NCBI RefSeq assembly: GCF_031143425.1
Contig: NC_090437.1
Location: 1,181,074,863 to 1,181,138,862 of the forward strand
Length of the DNA: 64,000 nt
Direction of reading: 5' to 3'
Origin: Pleurodeles waltl
Lineage: Eukaryota > Chordata > Amphibia > Caudata > Salamandridae
Shown: one piece after another, positions 33,681 to 44,496 of the stretch
How the letters are laid out: each line of letters begins with the position of its first letter
Numbering within the stretch: the first letter of the stretch is position 1
Notes under the pieces: model-generated
What the model saw: the letters and a program-made list of their open reading frames with translations, nothing else
The model's database searches: none
What the model was told of the DNA's origin: nothing
Program-made: the position numbers and the translations under genes

Positions 33681-33788
33681 TAGATCATCCAGGTAGTCTC
33701 ACAGGTATCGATTCTCAGGCTCAGAAAGAGCATATACACTCTTACAGGGTAGCGTTGCCCCTGGAATCAAGTCTGTACGACAATCGTA

Positions 33789-34285
33789 TTACCTATGTGG
33801 CAGCAGCTGCGTGGCCTTTTGTTCACTAAAGACATCATGGAAGTCTTTATACGGTGCAGAAATGGCCAGTGTGTCGTCCAGCTTGACAGCAGTATTATGT
33901 GTGGACCCACAATGCAAGGGTGTCACTAGTAATGGCTTGTCTTGGTAACAGGAGTGCCACCAATGTTTAGAGTCTAGTGTCACTGTCCTTGCTGCCCTGT
34001 CAATTTTGGGATTGTGTAACCGAAGCCAAGGAATCCCCAAAATGACTCCAAATACTGGGGAATCAATGAGGTCAAGCTTGAATTTGTTCTGTATGGTTGT
34101 TTGCACAAAGCATGGACAAGGATGTTGTTTGGTAAACGATAAGCCCGGAGGACAATTCTGAGGCACCTATGCCTCTGACTGGTTCAGGGACGTCTTTTCT
34201 GACAGTTGTAATATTTTGGGTTTTAAACAAACCCAAGTCTAAAAAGGTTTCCGCTAGCTCCAGAGTCAAGCAATATGGGAATGAC
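33789..34285 (-). pseudogene. gypsy protease region (U3)
   Basis: Minus strand. LDSGASGN would be read as LELASGN-like because GAC TCT GGA GCT is intact but the next base insertion (shared with U2) shifts the frame. ILGIPWLRLHNPKID follows in the next open stretch. Confidence 0.65.
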
Positions 34286-34509
34286 CTTACAAACCTGAAG
34301 GCACAACACTAACGTCACAATAAGAGTTAGATGTCGAGGTACTGGACTGGTGATATTAGCCAGAAGATGTGAGACCATTTTGAAAGAAGCGCTTGATAAA
34401 ATGGTCTCAGAAGTTATTGAGCCAGTTAGTTTTCCGGCTGGTCAGGAAGAGAGAATTCAGGCCCTGTTACCACTCCGATGGTTTTCTTTGAAGCAGTAGG
34501 CTTGTTAGG

Positions 34510-35444
34510 ACATTCCCGAGCAAAATGCCGTACCTTACCGCAGTATAAACACAGTATCAATTTGTTCCTACATTCTTTCTCTTCCTTAGATAGTGGGCCC
34601 GCACACTGCCAATTTGCATGGGCTCAGATGTATCATGAGTGGGAATGGTGGACTCCCTTTTCTCAATTTTGAGCACCACTAAGCGTGTGTCACCCCGGAA
34701 TTTTTCTCCCTTACCTTCACTCAAGCAGTGATCCAATCGTACCACCAGGTCAATGAAATCGCAACACTCCGCAGGAGGCTCAACAATTTGGGCTAGAACA
34801 TCCTTGAGATCGTCCCGAAAGCCACAATAGAAGAGGGAGGTCCTCTTCTCCTTAGGCAACTCAGTCTCTACCACCAACCGATTGAAAGAGGTGATATAGG
34901 ACCGTAGATCCTTGTTGCCCTGGTGCAAATTCAGCAACTCATTGTCACTGGCTTGCACGAAAAGGTGTTTGGCAAACAGTTTCCGCAAGGCTTCCTTGAA
35001 CCGGTTGAAATCATACAGTATAGGGTCATTGCGCTCCACCAGCGGAATAAACCAATTAGCTGCAGTGCCTTCCAAATAAGTAATAATAAAAGCTACCTTT
35101 ACAGCATCATTGGGGAATGCAGCTGCCCAACACAAAAACTGTAGCTGGCACTGGTAAAGAAAAATGTTGAACTTGGCACTATCTCCAAAAAACCTTTCTG
35201 GAGGTGCTAAGGGCACAGGGGTTGGTGTTGTGACCATTACCTGCATGGATTGTGTGGTGGAAGTCATTGGGCCTGAATCGGGTCTAGGAACATAATTACG
35301 TGGGTCAAACCGAGGGGCCTGTAGTACTGGAGATCTTTGTTTTAGTTTGACTCCTCCCCAGGGGGTGTTTTTATACCGCTGTAGTCTAGTGTGCAACTCC
35401 AGGTTCTCTTGCTTTAGGGAAAGAACTTCCTTCGGTACTCCCAC
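34510..35444 (-). CDS. gypsy gag (U3), best preserved
   Basis: Minus strand, open for 295 residues from 35444 to 34557. Residues 1-25: coiled-coil-like start (MGVPKEVLSLKQENLELHTR). About 80-260: Gag core with PPERFFGDSAKFNIFLYQC, FPNDAVKVAFIITYL, FKEALRKLFAK and NKDLRSYITSFNRL. It stops just before the zinc knuckle (CLYC...GHFARECP, 34510-34555), which is in another frame. This stop is shared by U1-U3. Confidence 0.8.
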
Positions 35445-35573
35445 TAGGGCCCTAGTTCAATCTAATAAAGATGGAGCATCCCGAGGAGCTGGTAAAGCCT
35501 GTGCGAAACCTTTGAAAGTACCCATTGAGGAATCCATCACCCAGGCAGCCCTGCATTTTGTGGCTTGGCTTTA

Positions 35574-36956
35574 TGTTGAGACAGGGCCACTCACCTGAAA
35601 TGCAGGATGTCTGCAGGGGAGATGGTATGCCCCCGACCTCCTGGAACACCTCTCAGCACTTCCTGGTGGACACAGAAACCCCAGCAGGTGTCCCAAAAGG
35701 AAAGGGGGAGTGGAAGAGAAAGAGACAAAACACTGCCACATCTTGGCGGTGCAGCTAGGCACCCTGTATCTTCGGGGGGGATAGGTCATTGTTGACAGAG
35801 TGATAGTAGAGTTAGTGCACTCAACTTCCTTGAAACTGAATCTCTCTTTTTGATATGGGCACGGGAGTGGTAGAAGAACACCGGGATGCTCCAGCACTTT
35901 TCTTGGATAATAATAAGTGTTGGTGCAATTACTAATACTGCATTACCAAAAACCCAAACTGAGTACCATAACAATAAGTACTGCGACACTAGGGCTTGCT
36001 TCACAGAGATTCACTGTTGCACACTACAATTAGAACTGTGGTTGCACTTATGATGCACAAGAAAGACAAACAAGGGCATTAATTATATCATCTATAACTT
36101 TCCTGCATGCATAGGGTTAAACTAAAAGGAACAAAAACAATCCAAGAAATACAAATGTCCACTCTGGGTTCAAACAGTTAGGGTGGCACTGTTTGGTTTG
36201 GTTTCACACTGTGTGTGAAAAATCCTTCAAAAAGCAAATTCCTCAAACCTGAAACACAGGCATGAATGACATAATTTAAATCCAAGAGTTACGCTAATAG
36301 AGAAAGAAAAGTCATGTAAATTCTCTTTTAAAATTTCACTGTGACTTTTTGTAGTACTTGAGCTCAAGAAGGTTTCCTGATGCACATTTAGGCAAGTAGC
36401 TACAATAATAATGTTGAATGTTCAGAAATGCATTTGTCTCTTCAAGATAAGCACTCTGCCTTAATACGAGGTCTGAAATACACCAGCTGTTCTAGGAAAG
36501 CGCGGCACTCAAAGAACAGTACTAGTCACTTAGCTGCAGTCTTTTCCGGTGTGTTGGAGGAATGCCTGGTGTCAGCTGGTACAGGAACGAAGAAAAGAAT
36601 TGCCTCAAAAGTCCTGAATCATAGGATGACAGCAGGGGCTGGACTGCCAAATCAGATGCTGAGATTAGGAAGCAAATCAAAGCCAGGCAGGGACACATAC
36701 TTCACTCTGCTATTTATAGCCAATCAGGAAAGCATTTGAGATGAGTCACCACACCCAATTAGAAGCACATGTCTACATCTGCTCACATTAGCAAACAAGC
36801 ATTGGTAAAACAAACATTGATAACACCAATTGTCTAACACAGCACATTATGTTTACTTAGAAACATGAAGGTTTAACAAAGAACAGAGATATGATTTAAC
36901 CCTAATCCCTGGGGATGCTGACAGATAACGCAGGAGGCACCTTGGTGATTCCTGAC
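35574..36956 (-). repeat. LTR4 (U3)
   Basis: 1383 bp copy of LTR2, TGTTGAGACAGG at 35574, ending ...ATTCCTGAC at 36956 with the final A lost next to the H2 tail. Confidence 0.85.
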
Positions 36957-37381
36957 GGGGCTGTACTCACCCTTGTCGTCTTTGTTGGCGTTGGTGTTCC
37001 AGGTGGAGCATGGCATAGAAAAGCATCAGGAAGACCTGCAGTTCCGGTTTCATAGCAGCGTTGATCTTCTCTGTGTTTCTAATGGTGAGTCATTGGTCTT
37101 CTGTGTTGTGTTTCCACCACGCTTTTGATGGCGTTGGTACCTCCCCAGAAATCGTGGCGGTGTGCTGTGTCATAATATGGTGGGTCGTACCTTGTCTTCT
37201 GCCTGGCTGTTGATGGCTACAGACGTTGTCAGTGGTGTTAACGCCCTGGCGGTTGGTGTGGTACATTGGCTGTCTATGGGAGTTGCAACTGCCGTGGTCA
37301 TAATTTGGCGGTAATTACCACCAGCCTGTTGGCGATATTACCGCAAATTTATCACTCACCGCCAATGTCATAATGACCACC
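36957..37381 (+). mobile_element. H2 right end (copy in U3)
   Basis: Third copy of the H2 tail, slightly more diverged (TTACCACCAGCC for TTACCGCCAGCC). Confidence 0.8.
36971..37053 (-). CDS. Harbinger transposase exon 1 (U3 copy)
   Basis: 83-nt minus-strand segment from ATG at 37053; starts MKPEL (Glu2 changed to Lys). Donor GTGAGTAC kept. Confidence 0.5.
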
Positions 37382-38521
37382 TCAATGTCATTGTGTATAG
37401 CCATTATGGCAGGTTACTCTACACATATGTTTATAGTGTACTTTGTTATGTACATGCACAATTTGAAATGGTATGTGTTGGTGATAGGCTTTTCTGGACA
37501 GGCATTAATCATGGTGCTGAGCACTTGCACCACCTAACTGCTCTGCTTTGAAACATTGGGATATGGGACTGCAGGTGTGTTATTTTCATCCTGATTGCAG
37601 TTCAACATGGTGAGGTTTGTATGTTTGAAGTTTGGGATCAGTGTAGGACTCACACAGGTCAAGGGGAAGTGTTCCATGGATGGATATGAGGGATGTATCC
37701 ACATTTGGCCAGATATTGATTTGGGTGGTATTTCAAATGGTAAGTGTTTCAGCTTGCTTGTTCAATGTTACTTGCACTTCACTTTATGATGTATGTTGGA
37801 CATGTGTTGACTGTGTGCAAGTTTGTTATTTGCTCACCCACACTTGGATGGTGGTTGGTTGTCATCCCTTTTTGTCTTCTGTTTAGTGACATGTGTCCGT
37901 TCTTTTGTGAGTAGCTTACACCTACTTTAGTGATAAGTGGAGAATGCTCTTACTGATGTTAACAATTGTAGAGAGGTCCAAAGCTCCCTTCCCTATAAAA
38001 TGCCCTATTTCAGACAAATGTGAGTGGGAACCCAATGTTCAGGGGTATGGACCAAAACACCCTTGTAAATAAATCCAAGGCTTATGAAGAGATGAGAACC
38101 CACATTAATAGATTTTTTATATATGCAGAAAGTCTTTATTTAGAAGTTCATAGATCCATTCTTAGTGCAGTAAGTAGAGGTGAAACAGTCATTGATACAT
38201 GGGTATATCCAGGATTAAAATGTGTATAGAACAGTTGCAGCAGCCGATGAATATAATGCAGTTGTAGCAGCCAACACGTGTTTCGTCCCCTACGGTAATT
38301 CCATCTGGGGCTTTCTCAAGGCTACAAAATAATTCAGAACAAGCAAATTAAGGTCGCTGAGAGACCTGTTTGAAATAATTTAATGATAGATAGAGTTTGA
38401 GTATGCAATATGATATGCATAGCTGTGACCATCCTATTCATGTCATCAATGAGCTAGGTGTAGAGAAGGAATCATTAAGAAGAAAAGGAAAAATAATGTT
38501 TTGGTGTCATACCAAAAAATG
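37382..38521 (+). mobile_element. Penelope-like 5' part, truncated (U3)
   Basis: Copy of the leader only, including the hammerhead-like motif (about 38268-38325). Coding sequence is missing. Confidence 0.55.
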
Positions 38522-38700
38522 TGCAGGCATAATGTAGCGCAAAAGGTACAAAGTGGCACAATGCATGCATTGTGCCACTTTGTAAATATGGTGCTGGAAT
38601 TTTTGCCTCGTTGGGCCACATTAGCATTAAAAAAACTACGCTAATGTGGCGAAGGAGGTGTTAGGGGCTCTTAAATATGCCCTTGAGAACCTCCGGTGAT
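38521..38700. mobile_element. Foldback/MITE-like element
   Basis: Starts where U3 stops. It contains a perfect 38-bp palindrome (38547-38584; arm TACAAAGTGGCACAATGCA) and a second hairpin, GCCACATTAGC...GCTAATGTGGC (38615-38650). It ends AAATATGCCC. No coding capacity. Words such as GTGGCACAA recur in the foldback element at 52495. Confidence 0.6.
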
Positions 38701-40383
38701 GGACAACCTTAGACCAAAATCAAAAGCTTTAGATTTCTTTAGCTTTTTGCAGACAAACCAACAATAGTATTAGGATAATAGAGTGATTTTAATAAATAAA
38801 GCAAGACCAAAATGACAAAAAACCACTTAGTAGAACTAGAGAAATTGAATTAATTTTTTTTTTTGATAAGTATCTGGTCACGCGTAATTGGGACAAAGTC
38901 ATAAGTTCAGGCTGACTGCGATGGGGTGCTGGCCAGGTACAGGGCCAGCACCCCTAGGCCTGCTGAACAGAGTGACTTAAGTCCCAGTTTGTTGAAAATT
39001 GTGTAGATCCAAGTCAAAAATTCATCGTGCCGCTGAAGCAATACATCAGTTCTGAGATGCGGCAAGCCACTAGTACAAGGTCCTGTTGTGTTAATGTTGA
39101 GGATCTTGGTGAAGAGGGCTTGTGTCAGGTAATTCAGTATTATGAAACCAAATAGGAAGCACTGACATTCTTGACAGGATTGACGGTCTGAGGACTAATT
39201 CGCAAATGCCCAACTGTGTTAACCCTGATGATTGTTGAAAAAAAAACACCAAGAGGAAGCATTAAAGGGAAAGAGGAGAAGAAAACAAAGTACGTAGGGG
39301 AAGAGAAGCCCCTCAAGTGTCCAATCCAATCTGCCTTTGTCTGTCCTCCTGAATATCTGTTCTTAGGAAACGCAGTACAGGGACCCAGTGTATGGACTGG
39401 TACCATTAAGTTGCCAGTTTCCTTGACAGATTACTTGTTTAATCTAGTCAACCTCTAGTTTCTTTCATGTGCTTATAATGTCCTTACTAGTGGTTATGAG
39501 TACCTGGTGCTGTGGAACTATAGCTGTTTAGGTTGACTTAGTTTTTTCAGATTCATGGCTTACTAGGGCAGAGTGTAGTAGACAAACAAACTCAATTGGT
39601 GGAATAAGAACAACTTGTGGGTTGGAAGCTCATTAATTTAGAGCTAAAGGCTGCGTTTCAATAATGGATTCTCATTTGCACTTCAGTCACACTATTGGCC
39701 ATCTCACACTCACTACTCACTCATACTATGGATTCTTCCACCCACCACATTCATACCGATAAACTCTCGGTATTGCATGGCTTGAGCTTGTTTTATATTC
39801 TTCTGCTTTTGCAGGACCAACTCTCATACCAGACTTTTGCTCGTATTCAATTGCCCCACAGCTGGCTGCAATTTGTGGTTCAGGTGAAATGTTCCACCAA
39901 GTCCTAGGTTTAAGGCTTGCAGTCTTTTATCTATTACTTTCATTTCCGCCTTGTCATAATCTTTTTATTGCCCCAGAATTTGCAAGTATGGTCACTCAAT
40001 TTTGTACTTAGCTTGTTTCTCCTTTTCTCTTTTGTAGGTAATTGCGTCGGGCCCCAGGGTTACCACTGTTGGAACTTTGCAAGTGATGATTGGGCTGCAC
40101 AGGACCTTAATTTATCAATGCAGAAAATTCAGGAGGCTCAGGAGGTCTTACTGCTTCAGGAACCATATTGCCAAGCCAGTGGAGTTTACGGAATTCGGGC
40201 ACTACGCGCTATGCAGAGTAGCGTGGAGTTTCAGAATTCCACAATCCTGCATGGAGTGGAGTTCATTCGCGCAAGTGAGGTTGGGTTTTGGTGCTCTCTC
40301 ACAAGTACGCAAGTACAATACTCCTGGGCTGCTACCGGGCGTGTGCCAGACTTGGACTGTTTGGGCTGCACATGCGAGACTTT
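38701..40383. other. Unassigned sequence left of H3
   Basis: No gene recognised. Short frames only; a local inverted repeat GGGTGCTGGCC...GGCCAGCACCCC occurs near 38930-38955. The frame at 39917-40549 has no family motifs. Confidence 0.4.
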
Positions 40384-40771
40384 GGCCCTCATTACAACCC
40401 TGGCGGTAAATCCCGCTTCCTGCTGTGCAGAATACCGCCACATACCGCTGCAGCCACGGAATTCCGCTTCAGGTATTACGACCCACAGCCCAAAATCCGA
40501 CACAATGCAGACACCTACACAGGTCCGCCACACCAAAGGTCAGTGCTAAACTGGCGATACCAAAACCGACACCATCACGCCAACAAGAATACGCTCACAC
40601 TATCACGACCCACGAATAAACGCAGCGGTCTTTCAACTGCGGTAAACCATTAGCGGTACACACCGCTGCGGTCAAAATGCACACACACTAACAAAACACA
40701 ACCACATTGGACAATTCAAAATACACACACCTGATACACATACACACACCACACCCACACGCCAAATCCAA
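40384..40771. repeat. H3 left terminal and subterminal repeats
   Basis: Terminal repeat, then GCGGT-rich subterminal inverted repeats (AGCGGTCTTTCAACTGCGGT ... GCGGTACACACCGCTGC) and a CA-rich stretch. H4 has the same at 58577-58950. Confidence 0.6.
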
Positions 40772-40778
40772 TATAAAA
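40772..40778 (+). promoter_or_regulatory. TATA box of gene A (H3)
   Basis: TATAAAA in CCAATATAAAACACAC, about 200 bp before gene A. Conserved at 58959-58965 in H4. Confidence 0.45.
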
Positions 40779-40980
40779 CACACACCCGCATTACCCACAA
40801 ACCCTTACTACCAGAAATTTGAAAGCAGGCCAGAGAGAGACACTACCTAAAACAACATCAGCATCCACAGACACCCAGCACCATCACCTACACAACATCC
40901 ACGCACCTCAAACAACACACACCAACACATCCCCTCACACATCACAACAAACACCACCTCACACATCACCCACACCACAT

Positions 40981-42458
40981 AATGGCACTTCAATGACACC
41001 CCAGGTTCTCTGAGGAGGAGCTCAGGGTCATGGTGGAGGAAATCGTCCGGGTAGAGCCACAGCTATTCGAATCACAGGTGCAGCAGACATCCATTGCAAG
41101 GAAGATGGAGCTATGGCGTAGAATTGTTGACAGGGTAAAGGCAGTGGGACAGCATCCAAGAACACGGGATGACATCAGGAAGAGGTGGAACGACCTGGGA
41201 AGGTGCGTTCGTGGTATCCAGACACCAGATTGCTATACAGAGTACTGGCGGTGGACCCCCACCTCCTCCCCTACAACTAACAACATGGGAGGAGCAGGTC
41301 TTGGCAATTATGCATCCTGAGGGCCTCGCATGAGTAGCAGGAGGACTGGATTTCGGTAAGGCAAATCTTTACTACCTTATCCCCCCACCCCACCTGCATG
41401 CCATCACCTACTCCCACCATTACCCTCACACCCATCACCCCAACAACCCCCATATACCCCACCAACACAACCCACACATCCCAAAACCCCATCACCCAAG
41501 CATGTCCAGTACAGAGACTCACTCTTGCCCCAAAATCACCAATCACACAGGAGTAGAGGGTCACTCACCCATTGCATATAATGGCACACACAGATACAAT
41601 AACTATGCATTTATATCCCAACAGGACCCCTACCTAACGTCACCGGACAGGATGTGCCAGACGTATCCAGTCCCCCTACAGAAGAGGTCCACAGTGATGA
41701 CAGCAGCTCTGCACGCCTGGATCAAGATGACCAGCCCGGCCCATATGGGACCTCAGGACAATCGGTTCCCCTGCCACTGTTATAAGCCACCACAGAGCCT
41801 CCCCCCTCAGGAAACACCAGCACAGCACCCACCCAGCGGGCCCATCCCTCTGTCCCCAGGACACGTCAATCAGCAGTGTGTCCACCACTACAGGGAACCC
41901 AGGCAACCTCACTAACACGGGACGATCAGGGACTTGGGGGCAGTGGCAGTGGGCACACGGTTCAGGGGACAGAGGCACAGGACAACAGGGAAGCTGGGAG
42001 GACTGCTGTGCGACAGGGGGAGGACAGGCCCAGGGAACCCACTCTCCACGAGGCACTCTCCAACATCATGTGAGCTTATCCTCATTCCCAGGAGACCCTG
42101 GCAACGGTACTGGCCAAGTTTCAGGAGACCCAGCAGCTGCAGGAGAAACACTACCTTTGGGATCAGGGAGGACTTGAAGTCCATTAACAACACCCTGGTC
42201 ACCATTGCAGGGGTGCTGGCAGACCTTCTCAACACCAGGAGGGACACAGTGGCACAACAAGGGGCCCCTGACACTAGCCTGGACGATGAACAGCCCTCCA
42301 CCTCCACCTCCACCGGCGCTAGTGGACAGGAGGCACTGTCACAGGCAAAACGGGACACCAGCACCCCACCCCCTGCAGATGGAGAACCACCCCACAAATG
42401 GTCCCTGAGATCCAGGAACAAGACAGAGAACATTGCCAAGATCCCTGCCAGAAAATGA
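40981..42458 (+). pseudogene. Harbinger Myb/SANT-like gene A (H3)
   Basis: Starts ATGGCACTTCAA then TGA at codon 5, where H4 has AGA. The Myb/SANT-like domain follows: PRFSEEELRVMVEEIVRVEP, MELWRRIVDRVKAVGQHPRT and IRKRWNDLG. The intron is 41356-41624 (269 bp, GTAAGG donor, AACAG acceptor). Exon 2 holds the acidic linker and a helical C-terminal part (KSINNTLVTIAGVLADLLN) ending in basic SLRSRNKTENIAK. Frames change in exon 2 and just after the Myb domain, so the gene is broken. Confidence 0.7.
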
Positions 42459-42646
42459 GACCCCCCTGAATGTCACTCTTCTGTCCCACTATGTCACACT
42501 GTCCATCCTTCAACTGCCATTGCTCCACTTCCTATGCCCCTTTGGACAATGCACCTGTGAAACCAATGGACTGGACTCTGCCATGGACATTCCTCCACTA
42601 TCACCCCAGCCCATTTGACAACCCCCCCCCCACTTATTAGCACAGG

Positions 42647-42652
42647 AATAAA
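42647..42652 (+). terminator. Poly(A) signal of gene A (H3)
   Basis: AATAAA in GGAATAAACACACTTC, nearly the same context as in H4 (TAATAAACACACTTAT). Confidence 0.6.
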
Positions 42653-43314
42653 CACACTTCAATCACAAAACTATCTGGAGTCAATCTGTGCTTTCACAAA
42701 TGTGTAATTGCAATAACTATGGAATATAGCAATGTCAATGTACTTGTTCACGTACCGATGTAACACAGCTGTAGGCCAGCAGTAAACACAGCAGATGGCA
42801 CAAAGTGGGACCCAGATCTGTGAAATAGAATGTCAAAGTCATAGGTCAGGGTCCATACACTGAATGAACATGAGAGACTTATGCTAGCTCAAACAATAGT
42901 ATGAGATGTGGGAAGCAGTGACATCTTCTTCCCTGTGTCTCACAGGAAGTATTGCATGATGATGTTGGTTCGGTTGTCGATATCCTCTTCTTCTGCCTCC
43001 TCTTCTTCACTGTCCACAGGCCCCACAGCTGCCACAAGACCACCATCTGGCCCATCCTCATGCAGAAAAGGCACCTGTCGTCGGGTTGTGCAGCAAACAG
43101 CAGGCCACGATTATCTGGCACATCTTCTTCGGTGAGGAGTATAGGGAGCCACCTGTCAGATGGAGGCACTGGAATCTGGCCTTGAGGAGGGAGAAGGTGC
43201 GTTCGATCACCCTCCTAGTTCGCCCATGTGCCTCACTGTAGCATTCCTCTGCCTTTGTCCTGGGATTTCTCACTGGGATCAGTAGCCACAACAGGTTGGG
43301 GTAACCAGAGTCAC

Positions 43315-43413
43315 CTGCAAATGTCGAGGGACAACTGTTAGACACACACTAACCCTTAGGGATAGCCCCATAACCAGACACCTATGTCAACTGTATTTAG
43401 ACCTTGGGCTCAC
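43315..43413 (-). other. Transposase intron 2 (H3)
   Basis: 99-bp intron, GTGAGC...TTTGCAG on the minus strand, between WLK and GDSGY codons. It is aligned with 5670-5767 in H2. Confidence 0.7.
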
Positions 43414-44229
43414 CTTTTAGCCACACACAGTGCCTCTGGAGTTGCCCCATCACATAAGGGATGCTGCTATTCCTCAAAATGTAAGTGTCATGCACAGAGC
43501 CAGGATACTTGGCATTCACATGGGAGATGTACTGGTCTGCCAAACACACCATCTGCACATTCATCGAATTATAGCTCTTCCGGTTTCTATACACCTGTTT
43601 ATCCCTGCGGGGTGGGTACAAATGCCACATGTGTACCATCTATGGCACCAGTGATGTTGGGGATATGTCCCAGGGCATAGAAATCACCTTTCACTGTGGG
43701 CAAATCCTTCGCCTGAGGGAACAAGATGTAGCTGCGCATGTGTTTCAGCAGGGCAGACAACACTCTGGACAACACATTAGAGAACATTGGCTGGGACATC
43801 CCTGATGCCATGGCCACTGTTGTTTGTAAAGACCCACTGGCCAGGAAATGGAGTACAGACAGTACCTGCACTAGAGGGGGGATTCCTGTGGGATGGCGGA
43901 TAGATGAAATCAGGTCTGGCTCCAACTGGGCACACAGTTCCTAGATTGTTGCACAATCAAGTCTGTATGTGACTAGAATGTGTCTCTCTTCCATTGTCGA
44001 CAGTTCCACCAGGGGTCTGTACACCGGAGGATGCCGTCATCTCATCACCTGCCCAGCGGACATGCCCTATGGAGGAGAACAGCGAGCAGAGAGTCATCCA
44101 ACACTGAGGTATCACAATGTGTATTTGCTGAAAAGTTATTAATCCGCAATGTGCCAGTATCTATCTATATTCCCAGCCTAGGTAGGTGTGACGCAGTTAA
44201 CATCCATCCTGTGTGGCTGCCTAACCTGT

Positions 44230-44420
44230 AAGGTGGGACAAGGGGATATGAGGTAACTGCGCTGGCGTTGTACACCGTCACGGTGGGCGGTCGAAGACCG
44301 CAGTGCAATTCTGCATTGGATAACATTGGGCTCTATGGGTCTCAGGAGCCAATGACGATGTACGCCGGCGGTGACGGTATGCACCGCCGCAGACGTGACC
44401 GCCATTTTTCGGTCTGTTCA
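44230..44420. promoter_or_regulatory. Conserved gene B promoter region (H3)
   Basis: GC-rich with GCGGT-type inverted repeats, GGAGCCAATGACGATG (44346) and GTGACCGCCATTTTTC (44395), all shared with H4 and H2. The last reads as a YY1-like site on the minus strand. Confidence 0.4.
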
Positions 44421-44496
44421 CTCACTTGATAGCTGACCTTCAACAGGAGAGGACCTACACTGCAAGTGCTGTTGTGACCTGTGTCTGGAAGCGATG

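Larger units (their letters stand above)
31417..38521 (+). repeat. Tandem unit U3, truncated (7105 bp)
   Basis: Third unit, same left joint (TTTACACC|AATC). It ends inside the Penelope leader at CCAAAAAATGT, where a foldback element begins. The rest of the Penelope part is missing. Confidence 0.88.

Noticed and set aside
39917..40549. 210-codon plus-strand frame just left of and into H3
   Set aside because: It crosses the H3 terminal repeat, so it cannot be a single old gene, and has no recognisable domain. Cys-rich runs look accidental.
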